Below, in pieces: positions 1 to 9,464 of a stretch of DNA of 26,894 nt. Where the stretch lies: contig QFNE01000028.1 in NCBI GenBank assembly GCA_003240735.1, positions 1 to 26,894 on the forward strand, read 5' to 3'. The DNA comes from Paracoccus denitrificans. GTDB lineage: Bacteria > Pseudomonadota > Alphaproteobacteria > Rhodobacterales > Rhodobacteraceae. The position numbers and the translations under genes are program-made. Below the pieces are notes generated by a model. It ran no database searches. It was not told the DNA's origin and saw only the letters and a program-made list of their open reading frames with translations. Position 1 is the stretch's first letter, and the number at the start of each line of letters is the position of its first letter.

Positions 1-160
1 CCAGCGGCAGCGCGTATTTCATGCCCGTGCCAAAGCTTTCGAACGGGTCGGCGGTGGCCGTCGTGACGCCTGTTCCGACCAGCGCCGCCAGCGCGGCGGC
101 CTTGACGCCCGAAAGGATTGATCTGCTCAAGGTGACGAAATCCGCATATGGTGTGTGCAT
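1..160 (-). CDS. Exported protein, N-terminal fragment (function uncertain)
   Basis: This leftward gene runs off the left edge; about 53 residues are visible. They give a basic, then Ala/Leu/Val-rich segment ending in TTATA followed by DPFESFGTGMKYALPL, which looks like a Sec signal peptide cleaved before the DPF. The mature start resembles that of some small PAP2-type phosphatases of Rhodobacteraceae, but too little is present to assign a family. The start is ambiguous: an in-frame ATG lies at 160-158 and an in-frame TTG at 130-128, which would give a more compact signal peptide (LSRSILSGVK...). Neither has a clear Shine-Dalgarno sequence. Three 11-base tandem repeats overlap the upstream ATG, so they may be regulatory DNA and favour the shorter form. 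That an exported protein is encoded is fairly likely; its function is a guess. Confidence 0.5.
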   Translation of the reverse strand, partial: MHTPYADFVTLSRSILSGVKAAALAALVGTGVTTATADPFESFGTGMKYALPL

Positions 161-183
161 GTCTGGTGCATGATCGGTGCATG
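151..183. repeat. Three tandem 11-base repeats (GGTGCATG type)
   Basis: Three consecutive 11-base units, starting at 151, 162 and 173, each end in TGCATG, and the last two share GGTGCATG. An inverted copy, TGCACC (187-192), pairs with GGTGCA (176-181) around a five-base loop. The period is close to one helical turn, as expected for a protein binding several times on one DNA face. The array sits at the 5' end of the left-edge gene and downstream of lolD. It is directly visible; a regulatory role is inference. Confidence 0.5.
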
Positions 184-294
184 GATTGCACCTGCCGATC
201 ACCAGCAATCGCTGGGGTTCGGCGATTTTTGGCGGGGCGCTGTTGCGCAAATGACCCGCGCAACGTTCGCAGCCCTGTGCGGCGGGTCGGCCGC

Positions 295-957
295 TCACTC
301 GCCCAGCGTGATGACCCGGTCCATCCGCGATGCCAGATCGTGGTTGTGGGTGGCGATCAGCGCGGCCAGCCCGGTGTCCCGGACAAGCGCCATCAGCACG
401 TCGAACACCCGGTCCGAGGTTGCAGGATCAAGGTTGCCCGTCGGCTCATCCGCCAGCAGCAAGGACGGCGCGTTGGCCAACGCACGGCAGAACGCGACGC
501 GCTGCTGCTCCCCCCCCGACAGCTCGGCCGGGCGGTGGTTCTGGCGCGGGGCCAGCCCCACGCGGTCCAGCAGCGACGCCGCCCGCGCCTTGGCGGCCCC
601 GTCCGCGACGCCGTTAGCCAGCTGCGGCAGCACGACGTTCTCCAACGCCGAGAATTCGGGCAGAAGATGATGAAACTGATAGATAAATCCCAGCTCATTG
701 CGCCGGGCGGTGGTCCGGGCGCGGTCGCCCAGCCCGGTCATGTCGCGTCCGTTCAAAAGCACCCGCCCGCTGTCTGCGGTGTCCAGAAGCCCCGCGATAT
801 GCAGGAGCGTTGACTTGCCCGCGCCGGAGGGCGCGACCAGCGCCACGACCTCGCCCGCGCCCACCGTCAGGTCCAGATCGCGCAGGACGGTCAAGGGTGC
901 CGCGCCGCCCTTGTTATAGGTCTTTGAAATCGCTTCCAGTTTCAGAACTTCACTCAT
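295..957 (-). CDS. lolD: Lipoprotein-releasing ABC transporter, ATP-binding subunit LolD
   Basis: This is the cytoplasmic ATPase that powers extraction of lipoproteins from the inner membrane for hand-over to the carrier LolA. The 220-residue protein has the usual LolD length. Visible motifs are Walker A APSGAGKST (about 42-50), with Ala where Gly is more common at its first position, the Q-loop and LolD-typical YQFHHLLPEF (93-102), the ABC signature LSGGEQQRV (146-154), Walker B LLLADEP (166-172) and the switch histidine in ATHNHD (H204). The start codon overlaps the 3' end of lolC by 8 bases, so the two are almost certainly co-transcribed and translationally coupled. No intrinsic terminator with a U-tract is obvious after the gene. 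Confidence 0.95.
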   Translation of the reverse strand: MSEVLKLEAISKTYNKGGAAPLTVLRDLDLTVGAGEVVALVAPSGAGKSTLLHIAGLLDTADSGRVLLNGRDMTGLGDRARTTARRNELGFIYQFHHLLPEFSALENVVLPQLANGVADGAAKARAASLLDRVGLAPRQNHRPAELSGGEQQRVAFCRALANAPSLLLADEPTGNLDPATSDRVFDVLMALVRDTGLAALIATHNHDLASRMDRVITLGE

Positions 958-2251
958 AACGCAGCGCCTCGACGGGGTTCATCCGCGCCGCGCGTCGGGC
1001 CGGGAAAATGGTGACGATGAAGGACAGAACCAGCGACAGGCCGACCGCCTTGGCGATGTCGACGCCGCGCAGATCGGCCGGCAGACGGTAAATCCCGCGC
1101 ACCGCCGGATCCCACGCCCCGCCGCCTGAAAACCAGTTCACGGCGGCCATGATGCTGTCCACGTTCAGCGCCAGAAGAACGCCCAGAATGACCCCGGCGA
1201 TCGTGCCCAGAACGCCCGTAAACGCCCCGCACAGAAAGAAGACCCGCAGGATCGCGCCTTCGGTCAGACCCATCGTCCGCAGGATGCCGATGTCGCGTCC
1301 CTTGTTCTTGACCAGCATGATCAGCCCCGAGGTGATGTTCATCGACGCGATCAGGACCAGCACCGACAGGATGACGAACATCACGTCATCCTCGATATCC
1401 AGCGCCTTCAGGAATGACCCCGACGCGTCCCGCCACGTCCAGACCGCCGCATTGGGCGGGGCCGCCTGCATCAGCGGAATGCTCAGTTGATCGACATGTT
1501 CGGGGTCCTTGACGAAGACCTGAATCTCATCGACTGCGTCGTCGCGGTTGAAGTAGCTTTGAGCCTCTGGCAGCGGCATGTAAATCCGTGTGCGATCAAT
1601 GTCATACCGCCCGGCCGAGAAGATATAGACGACCTCGTACGCGTTGACGCGGGGGGTCGTGCCGAACGCGGTCGACGACCCTTCGGGTGAAATCAGCCGC
1701 AGGCGGTCGCCGACGTTCACGCCCAGTTCGCGGGCCATACCGACGCCGATCGCGATGCCTTTGTCGAAGTTGGCGATGTCGCCTTCGCCCGTTGCGGGGT
1801 CTGCCACGCGCGGGATCGCCTTCAGATCGTCCAGCGTCAGGCCGTAGACCTCGCCCACATTCGCGCGGTCGCCAGCGGTCGCCATGACCTGCCCTTTGAC
1901 CACCGCGTCCGCCCGCACGACCCCCGGAACGGCCGCGATCCTGGCCGCGACGGCGTTGTAATCGGTGATCTCGCCCGGCACGATATAGGTGTCGTCGGTC
2001 AGCTCATTGCGGATTTCCTGCGGCGGCAGATAGACGGTCGTGTGGGCGTTTGCGCCAAGGATCGTGTCGACGAACTCGGCCCGGAACCCCGACCGCACGG
2101 CCAGCGTCGCAATCAGCGCCATGACGCCCAGCGCGATGCCGATCAGGCTGATCCATGTCATCGTGCTGACGCCCCCTTCGGCCCGTCGCGCGCGCAGATA
2201 GCGCCAAGCGATGAGAAACTCGTATCGGGAAAACGGGCGCGGATTTGCCAT
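950..2251 (-). CDS. lolC: Lipoprotein-releasing ABC transporter, permease subunit (LolC/LolE family)
   Basis: This is the inner-membrane permease partner of LolD. The 433-residue protein has the MacB/LolC layout: one N-terminal membrane segment (about 31-53), a large periplasmic domain (about 55-285), then three membrane segments (about 290-314, 335-363 and 399-418) and the conserved tail PARRAARMNPVEALRYE. The cytoplasmic coupling region KNKGRDIGILRTMG is present after the second segment. The start at 2251 is chosen because AGAAAGG lies about eight bases upstream; the frame stays open further upstream without support. Only one permease gene accompanies lolD, as is usual in alphaproteobacteria, so it may act as a homodimer (LolF-like) instead of a LolC/LolE pair. 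It is divergent from radA, with a 150-base shared promoter region. Confidence 0.93.
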   Translation of the reverse strand: MANPRPFSRYEFLIAWRYLRARRAEGGVSTMTWISLIGIALGVMALIATLAVRSGFRAEFVDTILGANAHTTVYLPPQEIRNELTDDTYIVPGEITDYNAVAARIAAVPGVVRADAVVKGQVMATAGDRANVGEVYGLTLDDLKAIPRVADPATGEGDIANFDKGIAIGVGMARELGVNVGDRLRLISPEGSSTAFGTTPRVNAYEVVYIFSAGRYDIDRTRIYMPLPEAQSYFNRDDAVDEIQVFVKDPEHVDQLSIPLMQAAPPNAAVWTWRDASGSFLKALDIEDDVMFVILSVLVLIASMNITSGLIMLVKNKGRDIGILRTMGLTEGAILRVFFLCGAFTGVLGTIAGVILGVLLALNVDSIMAAVNWFSGGGAWDPAVRGIYRLPADLRGVDIAKAVGLSLVLSFIVTIFPARRAARMNPVEALRYE

Positions 2252-2401
2252 TGTCTGGCCTTTCTGAAAGCGCGCGCAAATTGGACGCAGGGCGGAAGTA
2301 AGGCAACCCCAGCCACGCACCTTCCGCAGAGTGCTGGAATGCAGGTGAACCAATTGTTATCTGAGGCGTCTGCCTGCCCTTTGCGTACTGGACCCCGACC
2401 G

Positions 2402-3766
<1,365 letters not shown>

Positions 3767-3803
3767 CGGCCCGGGCGTGACGAAAACCGCGAAAGGGCGG
3801 CAT

Positions 3804-4475
3804 ATGGACGGGTTTACCATTATCGACGGCATTGTTGCTGCCGTCATCATTCTTTCAGCAATCCTCGCCTATTCGCGCGGCTTCGTGCGCGAATCGCTGG
3901 CCATTCTGGGCTGGATCGGCGCGGCGGTGCTGGCCTTCCTGTTTGCAGGCAGCGTCCGCCCGATGATCGCGCAGCTTCCCTATGCAGACCGCATCCTGGG
4001 CGAAAACTGCGAGCTTTCGATGATCGGCGCCTTTGCCGTGGTGTTCGCGCTGTCGCTGGTGCTGTTTTCGATCATCACGCCGCTTTTCTCCAGCGTGGTG
4101 CAGCGGTCCGCGCTGGGTGGGGTCGATCAGGGCATGGGGTTCCTGTTCGGCGTGGCACGCGGCATCCTGCTGATCGTCATCGCCTTCATCGTCTATGACC
4201 GCGTGATGCCCACCGAGCGTGTGGCAACCGTCGAAAACTCGCGCTCTGCACAGGTGTTCCGCGGGATGAGCGCGCAGGTCAATCAGCAGATCCCGGCAGA
4301 CGCGCCCGGCTGGCTGGTCGGCCGGTATGAACAGCTGGTGCGCAGCTGTGCCGCCACGGGTCAGGTCCCGGTGACCCCACCGCCCGCTGGTGTGACCACC
4401 CCGGCCGCCCCGGCAACGACCGCGCCCGCCACATCTGCGCCGGTGACGACCACCCCGCTGGCACCGGCCAACTGA
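3804..4475 (+). CDS. cvpA: CvpA family inner-membrane protein
   Basis: This is a 223-residue CvpA-family membrane protein. In enterobacteria cvpA lies in the purF operon and was named for colicin V production, with later links to envelope stress; its biochemical role is unsettled. Four hydrophobic segments are visible (about 6-25, 31-49, 73-96 and 108-131), with the family-typical YSRGFVRE turn and a Gly-rich GGVDQGMGFLFGVARG stretch before the last one. The final 39 residues are a Pro/Ala/Thr-rich low-complexity tail. The start at 3804 has GAAAGG eight bases upstream. The gene sits 37 bases after radA and is followed by a strong terminator ahead of purF, so it probably belongs mainly to the radA transcript. 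Confidence 0.9.
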   Translation: MDGFTIIDGIVAAVIILSAILAYSRGFVRESLAILGWIGAAVLAFLFAGSVRPMIAQLPYADRILGENCELSMIGAFAVVFALSLVLFSIITPLFSSVVQRSALGGVDQGMGFLFGVARGILLIVIAFIVYDRVMPTERVATVENSRSAQVFRGMSAQVNQQIPADAPGWLVGRYEQLVRSCAATGQVPVTPPPAGVTTPAAPATTAPATSAPVTTTPLAPAN

Positions 4476-4513
4476 CGCGGAAGTATCGTTTACGACAGGG
4501 TTATGACGATTTC

Positions 4514-4546
4514 CGCCCCGGCACCCGTGCCGGGGCGTGACTTTTT
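4514..4546 (+). terminator. Intrinsic terminator after cvpA
   Basis: A perfect GC-rich inverted repeat (arms CGCCCCGGCA and TGCCGGGGCG around a four-base loop, 4514-4537) is followed four bases later by five T residues (4542-4546). It lies 38 bases beyond the cvpA stop codon. Because it would be transcribed as a terminator, an upstream ATG at 4503 in frame with purF is very unlikely to be the purF start. Confidence 0.88.
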
Positions 4547-4598
4547 GCCAGACCGCGCTTACATAGCGTGCGAACCTCCCCAGCGATTACGGCCCGGT

Positions 4599-6161
4599 AT
4601 GATGACGCAGCCCTTTCTTGCCGATCCATTTGATTCGGACCGCCTCCACGAAGAATGCGGTGTGTTCGGCACCATCGGCGTCACCGATGCTGCCAATTTC
4701 GTGGCGCTGGGTCTGCACGCTCTGCAACACCGCGGTCAGGAAGCGGGCGGCATCGTCGCCCACGACCCCGAAGCCGGCTTCAACAGTGCGCACCGCTTCG
4801 GCTATGTCCGCGACAACTTCACCAAGCAAAGCCTGATGGAAACGCTGCCCGGTCCCCTGGCCATCGGGCATGTGCGTTATTCCACTGCGGGAACGAAGGC
4901 TGCGACCGCGATCCGCGATGTGCAGCCTTTCTTTGGCGAATTCGCGATGGGTGGCTGCGCCGTCGCCCATAACGGCAACATCACCAATGCCATGGCCCTG
5001 CGTCGTGAGTTGATTGAGCGTGGGTCGATCTTCCAGTCCAGCTCGGATTCGGAATGCATCATCCACCTGATGGCGCGGTCGATCCAACGCTCGATCCCCG
5101 AGCGGATGAAGGACGCCCTGCGCCGCATCGAGGGTGCGTTTTCCATCATCGCCATGACGCGGACCAAGCTGATTGGTGTGCGCGACCCGCTGGGCGTGCG
5201 CCCGCTGGTTCTGGGCAAGCTGGGTGGCGACGCCTATGCGCTGGCGTCCGAGACCTGCGCTTTGGACATCATCGGGGCCGAATTCGTACGCGAAATCGAT
5301 CCCGGCGAAATGGTGGTCATTTCGCAGGGCAAGATCGAAAGCTCGCGCCCTTTCGGGCCGTCGACAGGACGCTTCTGCATTTTTGAACATGTGTATTTCA
5401 GCCGCCCCGATTCGATCATCGGCGGGCGGTCCGTCTATGAAACCCGCCGTCAGATCGGCGTCGAACTGGCGCGCGAAGCACCTGTCGACGCGGATCTGGT
5501 GTGCCCCGTCCCTGATAGCGGAACCCCCGCCGCCATCGGCTATGCCCACGAAAGCGGGATCCCCTATGGCATGGGGATCATCCGCAACCAGTACATGGGC
5601 CGGACCTTCATCGAGCCGACCGAGCAGATCCGGAACATGGGTGTGCGACTGAAGCTGAACGTGAACCGCGCCTTGGTCGCCGGGAAACGTGTTGTTCTGG
5701 TCGACGATTCCGTCGTGCGCGGAACGACCAGCCGCAAGATCAAGGACATGATCCTGGACGCCGGCGCCGCCGAGGTGCACTTCCGGATCGCGTCCCCGCC
5801 GACGGCTTGGCCCTGCTTCTACGGCGTCGACACGCCGGATCGAGACAAGCTGCTGGCCGCGCAGATGACCACCGACGAAATGCGCGACTGGATCGGTGTG
5901 GACAGTCTGGCCTTCGTGTCGCTGAACGGCCTTTACCGCGCGGCGGGCGAGGCGACCGGACGCAACGACGCCTGTCCGCAGTACTGCGACGCGTGTTTTT
6001 CGGGTGAATATCCCGTCGCGCCGTTTGACCAGCTTCAGCGCGGTTTCAAGATGAAATGCGATCCCGTCAGCGGTGACGCCGAAGCACTGGAAGACCAGAG
6101 CGGTTATCGCCCCCTAGACCATACGCTGACACCCAACAACGCGACCCGCGCGGCCGAGTAG
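4599..6161 (+). CDS. purF: Amidophosphoribosyltransferase
   Basis: PurF makes 5-phosphoribosylamine from PRPP and glutamine, the committed step of purine synthesis. In the 520-residue product the nucleophile is Cys20 (EECGVFG), preceded by a short propeptide that must be cleaved to free it. The glutaminase domain (about 20-250) precedes a phosphoribosyltransferase domain with the PRPP loop VVLVDDSVVRGTT (365-377). Cysteines at about 260 (FCIF), 406 (PCFYG), 463 and 466 (CDAC) match the ligand pattern of the Bacillus-type [4Fe-4S] enzyme, so an oxygen-sensitive cluster is likely. ATGs at 4599 and 4602 are equivalent candidates. An ATG at 4503 is rejected because a terminator hairpin lies just after it. 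The gene converges on the cbiX-like gene with four bases between the stops. Confidence 0.96.
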   Translation: MMTQPFLADPFDSDRLHEECGVFGTIGVTDAANFVALGLHALQHRGQEAGGIVAHDPEAGFNSAHRFGYVRDNFTKQSLMETLPGPLAIGHVRYSTAGTKAATAIRDVQPFFGEFAMGGCAVAHNGNITNAMALRRELIERGSIFQSSSDSECIIHLMARSIQRSIPERMKDALRRIEGAFSIIAMTRTKLIGVRDPLGVRPLVLGKLGGDAYALASETCALDIIGAEFVREIDPGEMVVISQGKIESSRPFGPSTGRFCIFEHVYFSRPDSIIGGRSVYETRRQIGVELAREAPVDADLVCPVPDSGTPAAIGYAHESGIPYGMGIIRNQYMGRTFIEPTEQIRNMGVRLKLNVNRALVAGKRVVLVDDSVVRGTTSRKIKDMILDAGAAEVHFRIASPPTAWPCFYGVDTPDRDKLLAAQMTTDEMRDWIGVDSLAFVSLNGLYRAAGEATGRNDACPQYCDACFSGEYPVAPFDQLQRGFKMKCDPVSGDAEALEDQSGYRPLDHTLTPNNATRAAE

Positions 6162-6165
6162 GCGG

Positions 6166-6840
6166 TCATCCGGCTGCAGCTATCGCGTCGGCGATCAACT
6201 GCGGAACTTGAGGCAAGGCACCCAGCGGCGGCAGGATCAGACCATCGAACCCGGCTTGCGCCAGATCGGTCGGGATGTCGTCCAGCACGTGTCCGGCCGT
6301 CGTGGCAAAGAACGGCAGGCAGATCCCCCGCCCACCGATGCGCGCGGCATCGATCAGCCGCGGTGCTTCCTCGATGAAGCCAGTCACCACGGCACGAAAC
6401 CCGCCCGTTGCGCGTAACTGAATTGCATAGTTTTCAGTGACCTCAGCGGGGCGCCGCGACCGGCCGGACCCGTGCGCCGCGATCAGCAGCGTCGTCGTGG
6501 CCGGATCACACGCGGATGACGCGGCACGCAGTCCCAGTGCAACCAACCCCGGATCCAGCCCGAATGGCCGCAGGATTTTCGCGGACGTTCCCCCGGCGGC
6601 CTGCAACCGCCGGGGCATTTCCGACTGGGTGAACCAGCCATCCGCCATGAACATCGGATAGATCACGTCGGCCTTCGCCGCAGGGATCATGCTGTCGGCG
6701 GCGGCTAAGGTTGCCCCGCCGATACACCAGTCTGTCCCCATCAATGCCTGCACTTGCGCGGCCAACGCCTCGATCGCCCGCTGCTGGCCCGCGGGCGCGC
6801 CGGGCTGGCCGTGCGCGACGATAAAGGCCGTGCGGGTCAT
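6166..6840 (-). CDS. CbiX/SirB-like chelatase-family protein
   Basis: This 224-residue protein belongs to the CbiX/SirB superfamily, whose members insert Co2+ or Fe2+ into sirohydrochlorin. Two half-domains are visible, each beginning with a chelatase-type strand and histidine: FIVAHGQPG (H10) and LIAAHGSGRS (H123). A third histidine lies in the ATTAGHVLDDIP segment (H184). True sirohydrochlorin chelatases use a pair of such histidines; the first half here has GQPG in place of the usual GSR-type sequence, so metal and substrate are uncertain. The start overlaps the end of the DUF4202 gene by four bases (ATGA), meaning translational coupling. No other siroheme or cobalamin gene lies in the window. 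Siroheme for assimilatory nitrite or sulfite reduction is the most natural role, but this is inference. Confidence 0.78.
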   Translation of the reverse strand: MTRTAFIVAHGQPGAPAGQQRAIEALAAQVQALMGTDWCIGGATLAAADSMIPAAKADVIYPMFMADGWFTQSEMPRRLQAAGGTSAKILRPFGLDPGLVALGLRAASSACDPATTTLLIAAHGSGRSRRPAEVTENYAIQLRATGGFRAVVTGFIEEAPRLIDAARIGGRGICLPFFATTAGHVLDDIPTDLAQAGFDGLILPPLGALPQVPQLIADAIAAAG

Positions 6841-7406
6841 TCCGCGAATGCCGCAACGAAGGGTTCGGGGATGGAAAATTCGGTCAGGGCACGCGCGCGC
6901 GCATCGGGCGACATCTTGCGAGCCGTCTTTTCAACGATGCGCTGCAGATCGTCCGGCTTTTGCGTCGTTGCGAAATCCCCAAGATAGTGGCGGATGAAGG
7001 TAAAGCACGCGACGTCTTCCAGCGCCTGCACCTCGGGGTCGCGCTTGATCCCCTCCTTGCGCAACATGCGTCCGGCGGCGGCGATATCTGCGGCGTCATA
7101 GCCCGCCTCGGCCATGATTTCGGCGACCCGGTCCGCATGCCGGCGCCCCTGATCGCGCCGCCAGATCAGATACCCCTCTCGTGTGTCGGGGAAGTCCTGA
7201 CGCGGCAATGTCCAGCGTTCGATGTGCTGTCCTCGGCACGCGATCCGAAGTGGTTCGCTCGCGTCCGGATACAGCAATTCCTGTTCGACCGTCATGCGTT
7301 GGCCGTAAAGCAGTTCGACGGGCTGGCCATCCTCGGACCGGGGGTCAGCGGCGTTGGCGGCATCGATGGCGGCAAAGGCTTGGGCCAAACGGGCGGTCTG
7401 GGTCAT
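6837..7406 (-). CDS. DUF4202 domain-containing protein
   Basis: The 189-residue protein is recognised as DUF4202 from FAAIDAANAADPRSEDG near the N-terminus, ELLYGQRM (31-38), the RGQHIERW motif (58-65), RRHADRVAEIM (about 88-98), LRKEGIKRDPEVQALEDVACFTFI (written here from 115 on as LRKEG, KRDPEVQ and LEDVACF) and a KMSP segment. Spaced His, Glu and Asp residues (H61, H90, E130, D131, H140) suggest a metal-binding, HD-like helical fold, but no activity is known to me. The ATG at 7406 is chosen because GAGGA lies about six bases upstream; an earlier TTG at 7475 would overlap the fau stop and lacks support. It is coupled to the chelatase-like gene by a four-base overlap and lies 65 bases after fau, probably in the mgtE-fau transcript. 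Confidence 0.82.
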   Translation of the reverse strand: MTQTARLAQAFAAIDAANAADPRSEDGQPVELLYGQRMTVEQELLYPDASEPLRIACRGQHIERWTLPRQDFPDTREGYLIWRRDQGRRHADRVAEIMAEAGYDAADIAAAGRMLRKEGIKRDPEVQALEDVACFTFIRHYLGDFATTQKPDDLQRIVEKTARKMSPDARARALTEFSIPEPFVAAFAE

Positions 7407-7471
7407 GAGGGTCCTCGTTTCAAGCTGGACCGAAACCTGCCACGCCGCGACACCGGGCGAAATGGTAAAGA

Positions 7472-8008
7472 TCAAAGCGTCAGGATACCCCGGTCCGTGA
7501 CAATCTCATCCAAGGGCTGGTCGGTGGGTTCGGTCGGGATGTGCGGCAATTCCTGACTGGCAAATGCCAACCCGATGGCGCGGACGGGACCGGCCGCGCG
7601 CAATGCCTGCAACGTCCGGTCATAAAACCCGCCGCCATAGCCCAGCCGCGCCCCCTGACGATCGAACGCCACCAAGGGCACGATGATGACCGTGGGCGTG
7701 ACTTCGGCGCAATCCGCGACAGGATGGCGCGTGTCATAGCGCCCGGTTTCCAGCCGTCCATCGTAGAGCCGAAAGATCAGTGGGGTCGCCGGGGCCAGCA
7801 CGACCGGCAGGCAGACCCGCCCGTCAAAGCCCTGAAGCGCGGGTCTGGGGTCGGCTTCACCGCGCATCGGCCAGTACCCGGCGATGATCAGCGCCCGCGA
7901 AGGCGCCAGTGCGGCCGTCAGGTTTTCGGTCAACGCCGCCCCGTCCCCGCCGGCATCGCGTGCCGCCAGCGCCTGCTGCCGCAGCACAGACTTTAAAGCA
8001 GGATCCAC
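7472..8008 (-). CDS. fau: 5-formyltetrahydrofolate cyclo-ligase
   Basis: This enzyme (also ygfA, or methenyltetrahydrofolate synthetase) uses ATP to convert 5-formyl-THF to 5,10-methenyl-THF, returning an inhibitory folate to the one-carbon pool. The 178-residue length is typical. The family signature RLGYGGGFYDR (121-131) forms the phosphate and folate binding loop, followed by IGLAFASQE and the C-terminal PTEPTDQPLDEIVTD segment. The start is a GTG at 8008, placing the first 16 bases inside the mgtE 3' end. The weak start and overlap suggest translational coupling to mgtE. No 6S RNA gene can fit at this junction, although ssrS is next to ygfA in enterobacteria. Confidence 0.93.
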   Translation of the reverse strand: MDPALKSVLRQQALAARDAGGDGAALTENLTAALAPSRALIIAGYWPMRGEADPRPALQGFDGRVCLPVVLAPATPLIFRLYDGRLETGRYDTRHPVADCAEVTPTVIIVPLVAFDRQGARLGYGGGFYDRTLQALRAAGPVRAIGLAFASQELPHIPTEPTDQPLDEIVTDRGILTL

Positions 8009-9378
8009 GTCGCAAGTCCCAGAAACGACAGAAAGCCGATCACGTCGGTCAGCGTCGTCACGAACGTGCCTGCGGCCAGCGCTGGATCAAGGTTCAGACG
8101 GTCCAGCGTCAACGGCACCAACACCCCTGCCAAGGCCGCGACCATCAGGTTGATGATCAGCGCCGCCGCCAGAACGCTGCCCAGAAGCCACGACCCGAAG
8201 GCAAAATACCCCACCAGCGCCATGATGATCGCGAACAGGACCCCGTTCGTCAGACCGACGATGGCTTCCCGGGTGACGACCCGAGACGCGTTTGAGGCCG
8301 TAAGATCCTTGGTCGCCAGCGCCCGCACGGCCACGGCCAGCGACTGAGTGCCCGCATTGCCACCCATTGACGCCACGATGGGCATCAGCGCCGCCAGTGC
8401 CACGATCGATTCGATCGTCCCCGAAAACCGTGAAATCACGAACGCCGCGATATTTGCCGCGAACAGGTTCACAAGAAGCCACGGCACACGCTGTTTGACC
8501 GTTTCGATCACACCGTCCGACAGCGAGCTTTCCTCGCCCACCCCTGCCAGCCGCAGCAGGTCCTCTTCGTGTTCGCTGTCCAGCACCGCCATGGCGTCAT
8601 CGATGGTGATTGCCCCGACCAACCGGCCATCGGCATCGACCACCGGGGCCGAGATCAGGTGATACTGGTTGAAGGCATAGGCGACGTCGCCTTCTTCATC
8701 CAAGACGTCAAACACGCGAAAGCTATCTTCGGTCAGATCACGCAACGGCGTCGCCCGCTGGGCCGACAAAAGGCGGCCAAGCGTGACATAGCCGATGGGA
8801 TGGCGGCGCGGATCGACCAGAACCACGTGATAGAACTGGTCCGGCAGCCATTCTTCGGCCCGCAGAAAGTCGATCGTCTCGCCCACGGTCCAATGCTCGG
8901 GCGCGGTGACAACCTCTGGCTGCATCAGACGTCCGGCGGAATGCTCGGGGTAGGTCAGCGATTGTTCGACCGTGATCCGGTCGGACTCCTCCAACGCGGA
9001 AAGGATCTTTTCGCGCTCCGGCCCCTCAAGATCTTCGACAAGATCGACGACGTCGTCGCTGTCCATTTCGCGGACAGCGTCTTCCAGAACGCTCTGCGGA
9101 AGCTGGTCGATGACTTCCTCGCGGATCGCCTCGTCGATCTCGGTCAGGATCTCGCCGTCGATTTCGCCCGAATACAGCCGAAGAAATTCACGGCGCCGTT
9201 GCGGTCCAAGCTGTTCGATAAGGTCGGCGATGTCAGCCGCGTGAAGCGGTTCCAGCAACTCGTCCAGATTGGCGTGGTCGTCATCGTCGATTGCCGCCTC
9301 GATCTCTGTCACCAACGCGCGGTTGGGGGCAAAGTCGTCATCGGAATAGTCGCTGTCGCGTGGGCGCGGGTCGGTCAT
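7993..9378 (-). CDS. mgtE: Magnesium transporter MgtE
   Basis: MgtE is a homodimeric Mg2+ channel gated by cytoplasmic Mg2+ binding. The 461-residue protein shows the standard order: an acidic N domain of helical repeats (about 20-135, including VIDQLPQSVLEDAVREMD), two CBS domains (about 140-265) and a C-terminal pore domain of five membrane segments (about 290-461). The pore signature GGNAGTQS is at 339-346, and the last segments carry the conserved FVTTLTDVIGF. GGAGAG precedes the ATG by about seven bases, which fixes the start. The 84-base leader shows no recognisable M-box or other Mg2+ riboswitch. It lies downstream of hisN and heads a tight run with fau, DUF4202 and the chelatase-like gene. 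Confidence 0.96.
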   Translation of the reverse strand: MTDPRPRDSDYSDDDFAPNRALVTEIEAAIDDDDHANLDELLEPLHAADIADLIEQLGPQRRREFLRLYSGEIDGEILTEIDEAIREEVIDQLPQSVLEDAVREMDSDDVVDLVEDLEGPEREKILSALEESDRITVEQSLTYPEHSAGRLMQPEVVTAPEHWTVGETIDFLRAEEWLPDQFYHVVLVDPRRHPIGYVTLGRLLSAQRATPLRDLTEDSFRVFDVLDEEGDVAYAFNQYHLISAPVVDADGRLVGAITIDDAMAVLDSEHEEDLLRLAGVGEESSLSDGVIETVKQRVPWLLVNLFAANIAAFVISRFSGTIESIVALAALMPIVASMGGNAGTQSLAVAVRALATKDLTASNASRVVTREAIVGLTNGVLFAIIMALVGYFAFGSWLLGSVLAAALIINLMVAALAGVLVPLTLDRLNLDPALAAGTFVTTLTDVIGFLSFLGLATWILL

Positions 9379-9464
9379 AGAAACTCTCCGATTGGGCGGT
9401 TCGCGACGGGTCGTGGCGATGTCGCGCGCAAGTTAGCGCTGCCGCCCTTCCGGGGCAACGCGTG

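Noticed and set aside
207..227. AATCGC/GCGATT hairpin followed by T residues between the left-edge gene and lolD, on the plus strand
   Set aside because: No plus-strand gene ends here, the stem is only six base pairs, and the T-run is on the wrong strand for lolD.
4587..5780. A 397-codon minus-strand open frame opposite purF
   Set aside because: It is antisense to purF, with no recognisable motifs.
9379..9464. Possible Mg2+ riboswitch in the mgtE leader
   Set aside because: The gap is only 86 bases and shows no M-box-like conserved elements.
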